Of a stretch of 64,000 bases of DNA, positions 30,035-39,852 are shown in pieces. Each line of letters starts with the position of its first letter. Within the stretch, counting starts at the first letter, position 1. The notes below the pieces were generated by a model. It did no database searches. It was not told where the DNA came from and saw only the letters and a program-made list of their open reading frames with translations. The translations under genes were made by a program, and so were the position numbers. Source of the stretch: Devosia rhodophyticola. GTDB taxonomy: Bacteria > Pseudomonadota > Alphaproteobacteria > Rhizobiales > Devosiaceae. The stretch covers positions 3,340,001 to 3,404,000 of the forward strand of contig NZ_CP118247.1 in the NCBI RefSeq assembly GCF_028816475.1, written 5' to 3'.

Positions 30035-30626
30035 TTACGCAGTTTTTGCGGTCCACTGCAATATCTGGTTCATGACGTTTTGCAGTGATTTGTCGAGCGC
30101 GGCGATGGCTGTTGCCGTTGGATCCAGCGTGGCAGGCGTTGATGCGGTAAATATCTGGCTGGCAAATATGGCGCCGCGTCGCTCATCAACCAATTTTGCG
30201 TTGACGGTGACAGTGGCAACATTGCCGTTTCCGGCGTCGATCTCGAAGGCGCGAAGTTCGGTCGCGAGCGTAACGTCAACGCTCAACTGGTCGTCAGGAC
30301 GGCCGATATTGGGGAAGTTGCTCGCTTCAAAGGTTTGGAGGAGACGCGTCTGGACCAGGCGCGGCAATGTGTCGGAAAGCTGTGCATCCGGCAAATAACT
30401 CAAGATATTGCCCGGTTCACGGACAACTACGCGCTGCGAGATCATAGGTTTGCACTGTCTTAGGCAGGGTGATCACTACAACGCGGGAAGTCCGTCGGCG
30501 AATGCGGGCGCCACCGGAACTGCCCAGATCGAACGTTAGTGGCGGCGTGGCACCCAGACATCCGGCCAATGCCAGCGTCAGGGCAGAAGCGCCAGCAACC
30601 ATAAATGTACGGCGAGTGTTGTTCAT
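30035..30626 (-). CDS. ABC-type transport auxiliary lipoprotein (PqiC/DUF330-like), reading frame interrupted
   Basis: The 5' frame (from ATG 30626) encodes a signal peptide ending in the lipobox LALAGC, followed by PPLTFDLG and VQTYD. It then meets a stop. Similarity continues in another frame from SQRVVVREPGNILSYLPDAQ through the DTLPRLVQTRLLQTFE block typical of this family. One base must be skipped near 30434-30443 to join them, giving about 196 residues. These lipoproteins are outer- or inner-membrane partners of MCE/ABC lipid transporters. Last gene of the mlaE-F-D-like operon, ten bases after the MCE gene. Confidence 0.82.
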
Positions 30627-30636
30627 GACTTCTGCC

Positions 30637-32513
30637 TTACCGCTTATTGTATTCCCGGACGGTTTCGCCGCCGAAGATCAACCCCTGAGGATTATTCTCG
30701 AGGTTTCTTACCACACGATCAAGGCGTTGTAGCGTTATGCGTGCCTCTTCGGCCAGCGTGCTGTAATTTGCCAGACCGCGTGATGTAAAATTGTTCAACC
30801 CGACCGCGATATTGCTGGTGCTAGTATTCAGCTGATCGGCCAGTTGGCGTACCGACTTTGCTGCGGCGGAAAGTTCTTCGAACAGCCCCTGCCCTTTGGT
30901 GCTGGAAACGGTGTCGTTGACCTTGGCCAAAATTTCGTTGAGGCGATCTACCGATCCGATCAAACTGTCGGATACCGTGGTCGCGTTGCCAACGATGGTA
31001 TCGACATTGTCGGCGTTGTCGCCCAGTTTGCGGGAGAAGGCATCGACATTGTCGATGACGCGACCAATGGCCTGCGGGTCAATGGCTGCAGCGACCTCAT
31101 TTATGACGCCCGCACTGGAATTCAGGCCGTCCACGAAACCGGTTATGCTGTTGGCCAGTGTGGTTGTGGTCTCAAATAATCTGTCGATTTCTCCGGAATT
31201 GCGCGCGAGACTGTCGGTGAATACACCGACATCGGTGATGACTTTTTGAATATCATTGGTGGGCACCGCAGCCACTATGTCACGAATGTCCGTGGTTAGG
31301 GTGGTCAGTTCCTGGGACACTGTATCGGCGTTGTCGATAATACGGCCAATCGCCTTGGGGTCGATTTCCGCGGCGACGGCGTTAATCACATCGACGCTGG
31401 AGGTAAGGCCATCAACGAGTGTGCCCAGCGTTTTCGAAAGATCTGACGCGGAAGCGAAGAAACTATCGATCTCGCCCGAATTGCGTGCCAGCGATTCGGT
31501 GAACGTACCGACGTCGGCGATCACTTCTTCAACCTGCCCAGCAGGAATGGTTTTGAGAATGCCATCGAGATTGGATGTAAGCGACGTCATATTGGCGGAA
31601 AAACTATCCACATTGTCGATCACGCGACCAACTGCGTCCGGATCAATCTGGGCCGTCACCTTGTCGATAACTGCCACACTATTCTTCAGGCCGTCCGTAA
31701 TATCGGTCAGATCATCGGAGAAGGCCGTGGTCGATGTAAAAAATCATCGATTTTGCTCGAGTTGCGCGACAGGCTGTCGGTGAATTCGGTGACATCGTTG
31801 ACGGCCTTGGCGACCTGATCCGGCGAGACGGCGTTGACCAGTTTGCGTGTGTCACTCGACAGTTTGGTGATTTCGTCGGCTAGGGGGCCGATTTCCTTGC
31901 CAGCATCGGAAACGCTGGCCATAAAGGCCTCAATGCCGTCGGAGTTTGACGCCAGTGCCGCACTGAAGGTTTCCACATTGGCAATTGTGGCGTTCAGCTT
32001 GGTATCGTTGGTATCGAGAAAACCGTTCAATCGGCTTACAGCAGTTGATGTTCCGTTGATAGTGGCTGACAGGCCATCCAGAATTGATTGGAAATCTGAT
32101 ACCTCGGCGAAGAGCGTCGGTACCGTGTGCCCTTCGGGTACCGCCGGCGCACCGGCGGCGTCAGTGCCGCCTGACAATTGAACAGATCCGACCCCGGTGA
32201 GCCCCTGAAAGCCCATGAGCACACGGGTGTCGGCCTTGACTGGTGTGCCGGCGTTGACTTCAATTCGGGCGACTACGTTGGCGGTGTCTGTCGGATCGAG
32301 GGCCACATTGCGGACCTGCCCCACCTTGATGCCGTTGAACTGAACGTCGGTTCCCCGGCCGATGCCAGACACTGTCCCCGTAAAAACAACGTCGTATGCC
32401 TTCATCGGTATGCTGCTGGAAGGACCCGCGAACCAATAGACAAAGGCGAAAAGCGCCGCAATGATCGCCGTGGCCAATGCCCCGACAAGTGCATAATTTG
32501 CATTGTTTTCCAT
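30637..32513 (-). CDS. MCE-domain (MlaD-type) lipid-transport protein with three tandem 94-residue repeats, frame interrupted
   Basis: The frame starts at ATG 32513. One transmembrane helix (about residues 7-29) is followed by a single MCE domain (YDVVFTGTVSGIGRGTDVQF, GLTGVGSVQLSGG). A one-base loss in the A run 31738-31743 then breaks the frame; the next frame continues directly. The restored protein is about 625 residues. Its C-terminal part holds three consecutive units of exactly 94 residues, marked by FT-SL-RNS-EID and GR-IDN. These are followed by a coiled-coil-like tail ending NPQGLIFGGETVREYNKR. Plain MlaD is about 180 residues, so the extension is large. Partner of MlaE/MlaF; it carries lipid across the periplasm. 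Confidence 0.88.
31024..31868 (-). repeat. Three tandem 282-base coding repeats in the MCE gene
   Basis: Units run leftward: 31868-31588 (281 bases because of the lost base), 31587-31306 and 31305-31024. Each encodes 94 residues with the shared pattern T-L-(S/T)...FT(D/E)SL(S/A)RNS(S/G)(K/E)ID...DGL..S..VI..V.A.IDP.A(V/I)GR(V/I)IDN. A weaker partial copy precedes the first unit (ATIANVETFSAALASNSDGI). Confidence 0.85.
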
Positions 32514-32516
32514 GGG

Positions 32517-33296
32517 TCAGCTTCCGATATTGCGGGCCCGGGGGCCGTGAAAGTATTCTTGCAGCCAAGGCTGATCCGACTGAAGCATTTCAGCCATGGT
32601 ACCAGCCTTGAGCAATTTGCCGTCGGCCAGAGCGACGATTCGGTCGCAGGCCATCGCCAGACTATCCAGATCGTGAGTGACCATCAAAACTGTCAAACCG
32701 AGCGTGTCGCGCAGGGTCACTATCAGTTCATCAAATTTGCCCGCGCCAATTGGATCAAGTCCGGCCGTTGGTTCATCCAGAAACAAGATTTGCGGATCAA
32801 GCGCCAGAGCGCGCGCCAATGCGGCACGCTTGATCATGCCGCCGGACAATTCCGCCGGATAGCTATGGGCAGCGGCGGCGGGCAATCCCACCAGATCAAG
32901 TTTGATCATGGCGATATCGCTGCGCAGTTTGGGCGACAAATGCAGATGCTCGCGCATTTGAAACTCGATATTTTCCTTGACGGTCAGTGAGGAAAATAGA
33001 GCGCCCTGTTGAAAAAGCACGCCCCAATTGCGTTGAGTTTCAACGCGTTGGCGACGGTTGAGTTGGGCGTAGTTGCGGCCCATAACCGTCACGTTCCCGC
33101 CGGCGTGGGGCAAGAGGCCAATCAAGGCGCGAAGTGTGACGGATTTCCCCGAGCCGGACGGGCCGATGAGGCCAAGAATTTCGCGTCTGTGCAGATCAAA
33201 ATTCAAACCATTGATGATGGTTCTGCTGCCGATTTTGACGACAAGACCATCAACGGTGATTGCCGGGTCTGCTTCGGGGATCAGGGCGTTTATCAT
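32517..33296 (-). CDS. mlaF: ABC transporter ATP-binding protein, MlaF type
   Basis: 259 residues. Walker A GPSGSGKSVTLRAL, Q-loop LFQQGALFSSLTV, signature LSGGMIKRAALARALAL, Walker B ILFLDEPTAGLDP and H-loop VTHDL. The LSGGM variant and the ALFSSLTV loop are typical of MlaF/Ttg2A lipid-transport ATPases. The start overlaps the mlaE stop (ATGA, 33293-33296) and three bases separate it from the MCE gene. Supplies energy for phospholipid or sterol transport by MlaE. Confidence 0.93.
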   Translation of the reverse strand: MINALIPEADPAITVDGLVVKIGSRTIINGLNFDLHRREILGLIGPSGSGKSVTLRALIGLLPHAGGNVTVMGRNYAQLNRRQRVETQRNWGVLFQQGALFSSLTVKENIEFQMREHLHLSPKLRSDIAMIKLDLVGLPAAAAHSYPAELSGGMIKRAALARALALDPQILFLDEPTAGLDPIGAGKFDELIVTLRDTLGLTVLMVTHDLDSLAMACDRIVALADGKLLKAGTMAEMLQSDQPWLQEYFHGPRARNIGS

Positions 33297-34421
33297 AGGC
33301 CAATGGCCGCAAAGAAAATAGCGAAGAGGCCATCGGCGACGATAACAACGAAAATCGATTTGACGACCGATGAAGTTGTGCGTTGACCAAGTGATTCAGA
33401 TGATCCAGCGACCTTCATACCTTCAATTGAGGCCAGCAGTCCGACCAAAAAACCCATGAACGGCGCTTTGATAAGGCCAACAGCAACGCTGGTCACGGTC
33501 ATCGCCCCACGCAGTCTGTCGGCGAAAATATCGAGCGGAATATCGCCATAGAATTTGGCGACGATGGCGGCACCCGCCAGCCCCGACATTGATCCAACAA
33601 AGGCCAGCAGGGGCATCCCGACGACCAAAGCTATAACACGAGGCAGCATCAATGCCTGATGGGGATCAACGCCCATGACTTGCAGAGCGTCGAATTCCTC
33701 CCGGATGCGCATGGCGCCAATTTCAGCGGTAATGGCGGAGCCGGAACGCCCGGCAACCATTATGGCGGCCAACAGGACCCCTATTTCGCGAAACATGAGA
33801 ATTGCGGCAAGATCGACAACAAAAATTGTGACGCCGAACGTGCGCAGTTGCAGGATAGTTTGCTGCGTTATAATGGCCCCAACGACCAGCGAAATCAGCG
33901 CAACAATTGGAATGGCGCGCAAAACAATTTGCTCAAATTGATGCACAAAACTGGCAAAGCGCAACGGTGCCTGAAAAGTAAGCGTGCGCCCCAAAGCCAC
34001 CATCAGATGTCCCTGAACAGCATTGGCGGCAAATATATCATTAAACGCGCCAATGACTATCCGCCCGAATTTGGCGAATGGAACAAGCAGTATGTTGGTC
34101 CGATGGGGGGATGGAAGCGTCTCGTGCGCGGCATCGCTGATCGCAGATAGCAGCGCAACGTGTTGCGCATTGCCACCAATGAGGCGGGCATCCCCCTGCC
34201 CCAAACCGCGTTGAAGTCTGGTCAACAGCCAAGCTCCAATGGTATCGAGTTTGTCGATGCCACCAATATCCAACTGGACGGGACCGGGGCCGTTTTTTGG
34301 CAGGCTCAGATGAGCGATCTCGGCTTCGAGGGATTGGGCACTGTCTGACGTCCAGTCGCCAGAACAGCTAATGCGTTGTTCTGCCCCCTCGCTGCGGCCA
34401 AGCGTTATCTGCAGAATCCAT
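33293..34421 (-). CDS. mlaE: MlaE-type ABC permease with N-terminal STAS-like domain, frame interrupted twice near 5' end
   Basis: From LDIGGIDKLDTIGAWLL to the stop the frame is intact and contains the MlaE permease core (FASFVHQFEQIVLRAIPIV, VAGRSGSAITAEIGAMRIRE, EEFDALQVMGVDP) with about five membrane helices. The usual N-terminal STAS-like segment is present only in a neighbouring frame: RISCSGDWTSDSAQ then LEAEIAHLSLPK. An ATG at 34421 with AGAGG four bases upstream gives MDSADNAWPQRG. Joining needs one base removed in the run 34384-34388 and one in 34293-34298. The restored gene is about 375 residues. Overlaps mlaF by four bases. Confidence 0.85.
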
Positions 34422-35108
34422 CACGCCTCTATGCGTAGTAATATCTGGTTTATTGTCTAGCACGTTTCAGCACCAATTTTTCAAGACGAACATGCCGCCC
34501 AAAACGTTACCTACTGCCTTGTTTTCCCGATGTTTCCAAAATGTCACGCCTACGCAGTGAAGGGAGGCCAAACAGAATCAGGAGAGCACAAGGGAAACGG
34601 GATGCGGTTGTTCTGTTCAATGACTGGTTGGTTGGTTAAGCGCGGCCAGCATTTGGAATAAACATTTCATTTATGGTTGGCTTGGGGACCCCTTGTTCAA
34701 GGGGAACGTAACTGGTTCGGACGAGGCCACGTCGTCTTGTTAGTGGCTTCGATAAGTGACGCCGAGGTCTGTTGTTCGATTGTTGCATGGTGTCGATGCG
34801 GGCATTTGCTGCCTTGTGCGTGCGACCTCATAACAGCGATACCAGAAACACTAAAGGCCTTTATTGCGCACGTATTTAGAACGAAATTCTTGTCATAAAA
34901 CCTTCGCAGGGCTGTCAATGAACTGTCGTCCAAACATGGTCTTTGCGGCCCTGTTGGCGACCTGATTTCCAAGACAGCTTTCTGCTTGCAAAATTTTTCA
35001 GACGGACCATAGTCTTGGGTCAGGTCGGCTTAGATCGGCGAAACTGGAATGCAAACGGCAGGACCGTTTGGAACATTCACTCTAAAAATGGACCAGGGAG
35101 ACGTAGTG
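34422..35108. other. Non-coding gap between mlaE and the ABC substrate-binding gene
   Basis: 687 bases with no credible gene on either strand; the short open frames lack ribosome binding sites and family features. It contains a small hairpin CCCCTT-GTTC-AAGGGG (34689-34704) and, closer to the rightward operon, 11-base-spaced CTGTCA-type repeats (34890-34933), listed separately. It is probably the promoter region of both divergent operons. Confidence 0.6.
34890..34933 (+). promoter_or_regulatory. Putative Pho box (11-base direct repeats)
   Basis: Four consecutive 11-base units read TTGTCATAAAA, CCTTCGCAGGG, CTGTCAATGAA and CTGTCGTCCAA. Units 1, 3 and 4 match the PhoB half-site CTGTCAT followed by an AT-rich tetramer, in phase with the 11-base period of known Pho boxes; unit 2 is degenerate. 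It lies about 175 bases upstream of the substrate-binding protein start. The functions downstream fit PhoB control. No -10 element was clearly recognised. Confidence 0.5.
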
Positions 35109-36257
35109 ATGAAAAGGCGCGATTTCATATTGGCGACCGGCGTAGCAGCCGGCGCACTTATGTTGCCGAAGATGAGCTTTGCTGAAGAAGGTCGCATCGA
35201 CTGGTACACAAGTTCTGACTCCAACATTTTCGATTTTTGGGCCAACACGGTCAAACCGAAATTTGAGGCCGCAAATCCCGGCGTCACAATCAACCTCGTA
35301 GATGCCGGTGATAGTGCGGGGGTTCAGGCCATCGCGCAGCGGGCGATGGCTGCCATGCAGACCAACACCGATCCACAGGCTGACTATTTCGAGTCTGCCG
35401 ACCCACTGTTGCCGCTCGATGCGATCGAAGCTGGTCTATATGTGAATATCAAGGAAGCTGGTCTTTCCAATTACGACAAGGTCAATCCGCTCGCGATCAA
35501 CAGCGACTATAGCCTGCCCTACCGTGGATCTCAGGTTCTTTTGGCCTACGACACCACCAAATTGGCTGCTGCCGATGTTCCCAAGAATTGGGATGATCTG
35601 GTGACATGGATCAAGGCTAACCCTGGCCAGTTTATCTATAATCGCCCTGACAAGGGTGGTTCAGGCGGCAATTTCGTGCGCCGCGCTGTCCATCAGGCCA
35701 ACGGTCTCGACCCGTCAGCATTCACGGTCGACAATTATACCGAGGAATTCGGCAACGAAGCGCTCGGCAAGGCTTGGGACATTCTGGCTGATATCGCCCC
35801 TTCGCTCTATGACGGCGGCGCCTACACCTCCGGCAACACCCAATCGATCCAGCTATTGGCGCAGGGCGTGGTCACAATGGTTCCGGTTTGGTCCGATCAG
35901 GTGCTTCAGGCTATTGATCAGGGCGTATTGCCGGATACCACCGGTCTGGTGCAGCTGCAGGATCTGGCACTGGTTGGCGGGTTCAGCCGCGGCATTGTTC
36001 TTGCCAATGGCACCAACAAGGAAGCGTCGTTGAAACTGGCTGATTTCCTGCTTACCGAGGAAATCCAGTCGGCGGTCCTGACCGAATTGGGCGGTTTCCC
36101 CGGCGTATCCTGGGACTATATCTCGGCTGAACTGCGCGAGCGCTTTGCTGATATCGTGCCAAAGTCCATTCCGATCTTCCCGAGCGGTAAATGGGAAGCA
36201 GCGATCAATGATGGCTGGTATCGAAATGTTGCACCGAATGTGGACCGCAACTCGTGA
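35109..36257 (+). CDS. ABC transporter periplasmic substrate-binding protein (AfuA/PotD-like)
   Basis: 382 residues from the ATG at 35109, with GGGAG eight bases upstream; the frame runs 20 codons further but without family similarity. The N-terminus MKRRDFILATGVAAGALMLP looks like a Tat signal (twin arginine). The mature protein has the type 2 periplasmic-binding fold of the iron/polyamine/sugar-phosphate group: IDWYTSSDSNIFDFW, DYFESADPLLPLDA, LPYRGSQVLLAYDTTKL and NWDDLVTWIKANPGQFIYNRP. The AfuA relatives of this fold include hexose-phosphate binders. The adjoining phosphodiesterase suggests a phosphorylated ligand, which is inference. It overlaps the permease start by four bases (GTGA). 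Confidence 0.85.
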   Translation: MKRRDFILATGVAAGALMLPKMSFAEEGRIDWYTSSDSNIFDFWANTVKPKFEAANPGVTINLVDAGDSAGVQAIAQRAMAAMQTNTDPQADYFESADPLLPLDAIEAGLYVNIKEAGLSNYDKVNPLAINSDYSLPYRGSQVLLAYDTTKLAAADVPKNWDDLVTWIKANPGQFIYNRPDKGGSGGNFVRRAVHQANGLDPSAFTVDNYTEEFGNEALGKAWDILADIAPSLYDGGAYTSGNTQSIQLLAQGVVTMVPVWSDQVLQAIDQGVLPDTTGLVQLQDLALVGGFSRGIVLANGTNKEASLKLADFLLTEEIQSAVLTELGGFPGVSWDYISAELRERFADIVPKSIPIFPSGKWEAAINDGWYRNVAPNVDRNS

Positions 36258-37139
36258 GTGATGCCTCCGGCGCGGCCAACGTTCGGCCGCTTCTCGAAAA
36301 AGCCGAGAGCAGGAGGCCATTTGGCCTTCTGCTCGTGGCGATGCCGGTACTTCTGGTCGGATGGCTCGTCATCTGGCCGATCATATCTGCGGTTATCCGA
36401 ACCGTTTGGCACAAGGATGCGGCGGGCAATTACGGATTTGACCTCAGCACCTACGTGTTCTTTTTCTCGGACAAGTATAGCCTCGACAATCTGTCGATAA
36501 CGCTTTGGACGACCGGCGTTTGTGCTTTTTCTTGCTCGTGGTGTGCCTGCCGATTGCGCTTTATTTGCGGTTCTCGGAGGGACGCTTGCCCGCCTATGTT
36601 CAGGGGCTGGCGATCTTTCCCATGTTCGTTCCCTCGATCATTCTCAGCTATGCTTTCATCCGCGTGCTGGGGCCGAACGGCATGGTTGATTTATTGTTGA
36701 ATGCGGTCGGGCTGCCCAAAATTCGCACGCCGTATCTGACACCCTGGGGGCCGGTAATCGGGCTTGTCTGGGACAACATTCCCCTGACTGTTCTGATATT
36801 GCTTTCCGGGTTGGGTAATGTTGCCAACCAGTCGATTGAAGCGGCTCGCGACGTTGGAGCCAAAAGGCTCCAGGTCCTGTGGCACATCATCCTGCCTCGG
36901 ATATCCAACTCCATTTTGGTGGCGCTTTCGTTTTCGGTGCTGGGAATTTTTTCGGCATTCACCCTGCCCTATGTGCTTGGGCCTGCGGCGCCTGAAATGA
37001 TGGGACCGTTCATGCAGCGCACCTTCCGCGATCTCAATGATCCGCTTAACGCGATCACTCAAGCGGTTGTGACGTTCAGCTTCTGCATTGTGTTTGGTTT
37101 GTTTTACGTGCGCTCCGTTGCGCGCAATCAGGGAAATGA
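36254..37139 (+). CDS. ABC transporter permease (first), frame interrupted
   Basis: Starts at GTG 36254, overlapping the substrate-binding gene (GTGA). The first frame gives RRPFGLLLVAMPVLLVGWLV and LSITLWTTGV. A missing T in the run 36526-36530 breaks it, and the following frame gives FFLLVVCLPIALYLRFSEG and all later helices. The EAA loop is EAARDVGAKRLQVLWHIILP. In the corrected frame no stop occurs until 37308, well inside the next gene, while family-like sequence ends near 37135. A TGA at 37137-37139 overlapping the next ATG suggests a second small shift near the end; this end is inferred. Confidence 0.8.
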
Positions 37140-37970
37140 GCGTGGCACAGTCGCTATTTGCCAACCGTCCGCGCATCGATGGCGTCGGGATTGCCTTTGC
37201 TGTCCTGCTCTCAATTGCCATCATTTTTCCGCTTCTGGTCGTGGGTACATGGGCGTTTACCGAGGTTTGGCGCTATCCCAATGTCGTGCCGCAGCAGTTT
37301 GGCCTTAGGTTCTGGGGAGCAACTATTAGCAGGGCTGACGTCTGGTCGGCACTGATGTTGAGCCTTCAACTGTCCACTGTCGTGACGCTAATATCAGCGG
37401 CGATTTGCCTGCCAGCGGCCTATGCGTTTGCCCGCATGTCGTTTCCTGGAAGGAACATTCTGTTTTTCTCGTTCTTGGCGGGGCACGCCTTTCCAAAGTT
37501 TGGCCTGTTGATCGCTATTGCGGCCATTTTTCTGCAGTTCAATCTGATCGGCACCTTTTGGGGGGTGGTACTCATTCAGCTGGTAGGGACTCTATTGTTC
37601 ATGATCTGGATTCCAGTGTCGGCCTTCCAATCAGTTGATCGACGAATGGAGGAAGCGGCGCGTGATGTGGGTGCATCACCGCTCCGCGTGTTCTGGTCGG
37701 TTACGCTGCCCCAGGCCGGGCCAACGATTGCCGCAGCATTGCTACTGAGCTTTGTTGGCACGTTTTATGAAACCGAGGGGGCCTGGTTAATTGGTGCGCC
37801 GGGTATTCGAGACCACGCCGGTGCTGATGATTTCGTTCATCAACAACCAGATGGTGGTTCAGTATGGCGCTGTTCTGTCAGTGATCCTGTGGGTGCCATC
37901 GTTTGTGGCGTTGATGTTTGCCCGCCGGGTTATCGGTGGCGGCGCGTTCGCGCGCGGTTTCGGCGGTTAG
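37136..37970 (+). CDS. ABC transporter permease (second), frame interrupted near 3' end
   Basis: From ATG 37136 (MSVAQSLFANRPRIDGVG) the frame encodes a PotC/ThiP-like permease with helices such as VGIAFAVLLSIAIIFPLLVV and an EAA loop EEAARDVGASPLRVFWSVTLP. Near 37799-37810 one extra base shifts it. The next frame reads ETTPVLMISFINNQMVVQYG and ends ARRVIGGGAFARGFGG at TAG 37968-37970. Without the correction the frame reads straight into the ATPase gene and simulates a 642-residue permease-ATPase fusion, which is not credible. About 278 residues after correction. Confidence 0.82.
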
Positions 37971-37978
37971 GAATAAAT

Positions 37979-39016
37979 ATGTCGGTATTGAAGATCACTG
38001 AAGTTTCTAAATTGTTCGGTGCGACGCGCGCTGTCGACAGCTTTTCGCTGACTGTAGAGGATGGCGAACTGGTTTGTCTGCTTGGACCTTCGGGGTCTGG
38101 CAAATCAACACTTCTGCGTATGGTCGGTGGCTTTGCGCAGCCGACAGCCGGCTCGATTTCGATTGATGGCGAGGAAATCATCCATTTGCCGCCCGAAAAG
38201 CGGCCAACAGGCATGGTGTTTCAAAGCCACGCCCTGTGGACGCATATGAATGTGTTCAAGAACCTCGCGTTCGGGTTGAAGCTACGCAAATTGCCGAAGG
38301 ATGAGATCGACCGCAAGGTTGAGGAAGTTTTGGAACTGGTGGGGCTGAGCGGCTATGGTGGGCGGCTTACGCACCAGCTTTCGGGTGGACAGCAACAGCG
38401 CGTAGCCTTGGCCAGATCATTAGTGCTGGAACCAAAAATCCTGTTGCTGGACGAACCATTCGCCAGCCTGGACCAACATTTGCGCGAACGGCTTCGCGAA
38501 GAGGTTCGCGACATTCAGCAGCGACTCAAGATCACCACATTGTTCGTCACGCATGGACAGGACGAGGCGCTGGCGCTGGCCGACCGTATCGTTGTGATGC
38601 GGGACGGAAAGACCGAGCAGGTTGGACGTCCCGACATTGTCTATCGCGAACCAGCCACACCATTTGTGGCAGGCTTTATCGGTACGATGAACCTCATCAA
38701 GGGAGATGTCAGCAACAAAGCGTTCAATCGAGCGGGCTTTACGGTGCCGCTTGATGTCGCTGATGGTCCCATAATGTTGGCCGTCCGGCCTGAATCGCTG
38801 GATCTGACGGTGGCGAATGGCGCTGGGCAAGCCAAAGTGCACCGCGTCACTGACTATGGAACCCATGGGCTGGTGGATATGGATTTGCCTGACGGGGAAA
38901 GGTTGAAATCCATGGTCGGGCACCCCGATATGTTTTCGGCAGGACAGTCGGTCAATCTCAAGCCGACCGCAATTGCGGCCTACCGTGACAACAAGCTGGT
39001 GCACAGAAGCCAATGA
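37979..39016 (+). CDS. ABC transporter ATP-binding protein (PotA/UgpC/FbpC-like) with TOBE domain
   Basis: 345 residues from the ATG at 37979, with AGGA eight bases upstream. Walker A LGPSGSGKSTLLRM, Q-loop MVFQSHALWTHM, signature LSGGQQQRVALARSL, Walker B ILLLDEPFASLD and H-loop VTHGQDEALALADR. A C-terminal TOBE-like region follows (VRPESLDL, DYGTHGLVDMDLP). This is the MalK/PotA class that drives binding-protein-dependent importers. The stop overlaps the glycerophosphodiesterase start (ATGA, 39013-39016). Confidence 0.92.
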   Translation: MSVLKITEVSKLFGATRAVDSFSLTVEDGELVCLLGPSGSGKSTLLRMVGGFAQPTAGSISIDGEEIIHLPPEKRPTGMVFQSHALWTHMNVFKNLAFGLKLRKLPKDEIDRKVEEVLELVGLSGYGGRLTHQLSGGQQQRVALARSLVLEPKILLLDEPFASLDQHLRERLREEVRDIQQRLKITTLFVTHGQDEALALADRIVVMRDGKTEQVGRPDIVYREPATPFVAGFIGTMNLIKGDVSNKAFNRAGFTVPLDVADGPIMLAVRPESLDLTVANGAGQAKVHRVTDYGTHGLVDMDLPDGERLKSMVGHPDMFSAGQSVNLKPTAIAAYRDNKLVHRSQ

Positions 39017-39852
39017 CCAACCCGATATCGATTGTGCGAAACGGCCACGTTACGTGGCTGAAGTGGCATCGTGGACGCAAGACGGCCAGCGACGCCAACT
39101 TTACCGGCGCCAGAATTCTCGAAGGTATGCGAGTGGGCGCCAGCGTCGAAGTGGACTTGGTGGTGCATGGAGATCGTGGTTATGCGGTCTTGCATGATCT
39201 AACGCTGGACCGCGAAACCATGGGGAGCGGCGTTACGGCGGAGCGATCGGCGGCCTATATTCGCGAATTGCGTCTGCGGGACAATGACGGCGTGCCGTTC
39301 GATGAAAAAGTCATGCTGCTTGAGGATCTTTGTGCCCTGCTCGCTAACAGCAAAATGCATCCCGATGCGGTTTTGCAGCTCGATTACAAGCAAGATGCGG
39401 CGGCGCTGGATTCCAGATCAATAGCCTCGTTCAAGGCCAGCGTTGGACCGGTGGCGCGGCATATGTTGCTCTCCTCGGGCGATGCCGAAGCAGTCAGGCT
39501 CTTGAGTGAGGGACTGCCCGAATTGCGCATCGGGTATGACCCCTGCCACGATGGTGCGCTGGAGCGGCTGCAACAAAGCCATGACTTTGCAGTGTTTATC
39601 GCCAACGCAATCGCAGCATCACCGCGCGCCGAGATCATCTACCTTTATTTTGGGATGGTACTGGAAGCGGCGAAGACGGGATTTGACGTTGTCGCCGCGT
39701 TGCATGCCGGCGGTCGTCGTGTTGACGCCTACACAATTCAGGTGCCCAGCTCAGAAATGCTGCCCGACATTATGGGATTGCTGGACCTCAAGGTCGACCA
39801 GATTACAACGGACGACCCTGAGCGCATGGCAGCGTTGGTCGGTGACCGCTAA
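39013..39852 (+). CDS. Glycerophosphodiester phosphodiesterase family protein
   Basis: 279 residues. The GDPD TIM-barrel is shown by KWHRGRK (catalytic His19, Arg20), SVEVDLVVHGDRGYAVLHD (metal ligands Glu and Asp plus second catalytic His) and the C-terminal VDQITTDDPERM, a typical GDPD ending. The canonical first motif HRG is followed by Arg rather than the common Gly/Ala. No signal peptide, so it acts in the cytoplasm on imported substrate. Coupled to the ABC ATPase by an ATGA overlap, as UgpQ is linked to Ugp transporters. Products would be glycerol 3-phosphate, or inositol phosphate if the head group stays phosphorylated, plus alcohol. Confidence 0.88.
   Translation: MTNPISIVRNGHVTWLKWHRGRKTASDANFTGARILEGMRVGASVEVDLVVHGDRGYAVLHDLTLDRETMGSGVTAERSAAYIRELRLRDNDGVPFDEKVMLLEDLCALLANSKMHPDAVLQLDYKQDAAALDSRSIASFKASVGPVARHMLLSSGDAEAVRLLSEGLPELRIGYDPCHDGALERLQQSHDFAVFIANAIAASPRAEIIYLYFGMVLEAAKTGFDVVAALHAGGRRVDAYTIQVPSSEMLPDIMGLLDLKVDQITTDDPERMAALVGDR

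Noticed and set aside
37088..39016. A 642-residue permease-ATPase fusion
   Set aside because: It arises because an extra base near 37799-37810 shifts the permease frame into the ATPase frame. The permease's own frame has a proper C-terminus and stop at 37968-37970, and the ATPase has its own start with AGGA at 37979.
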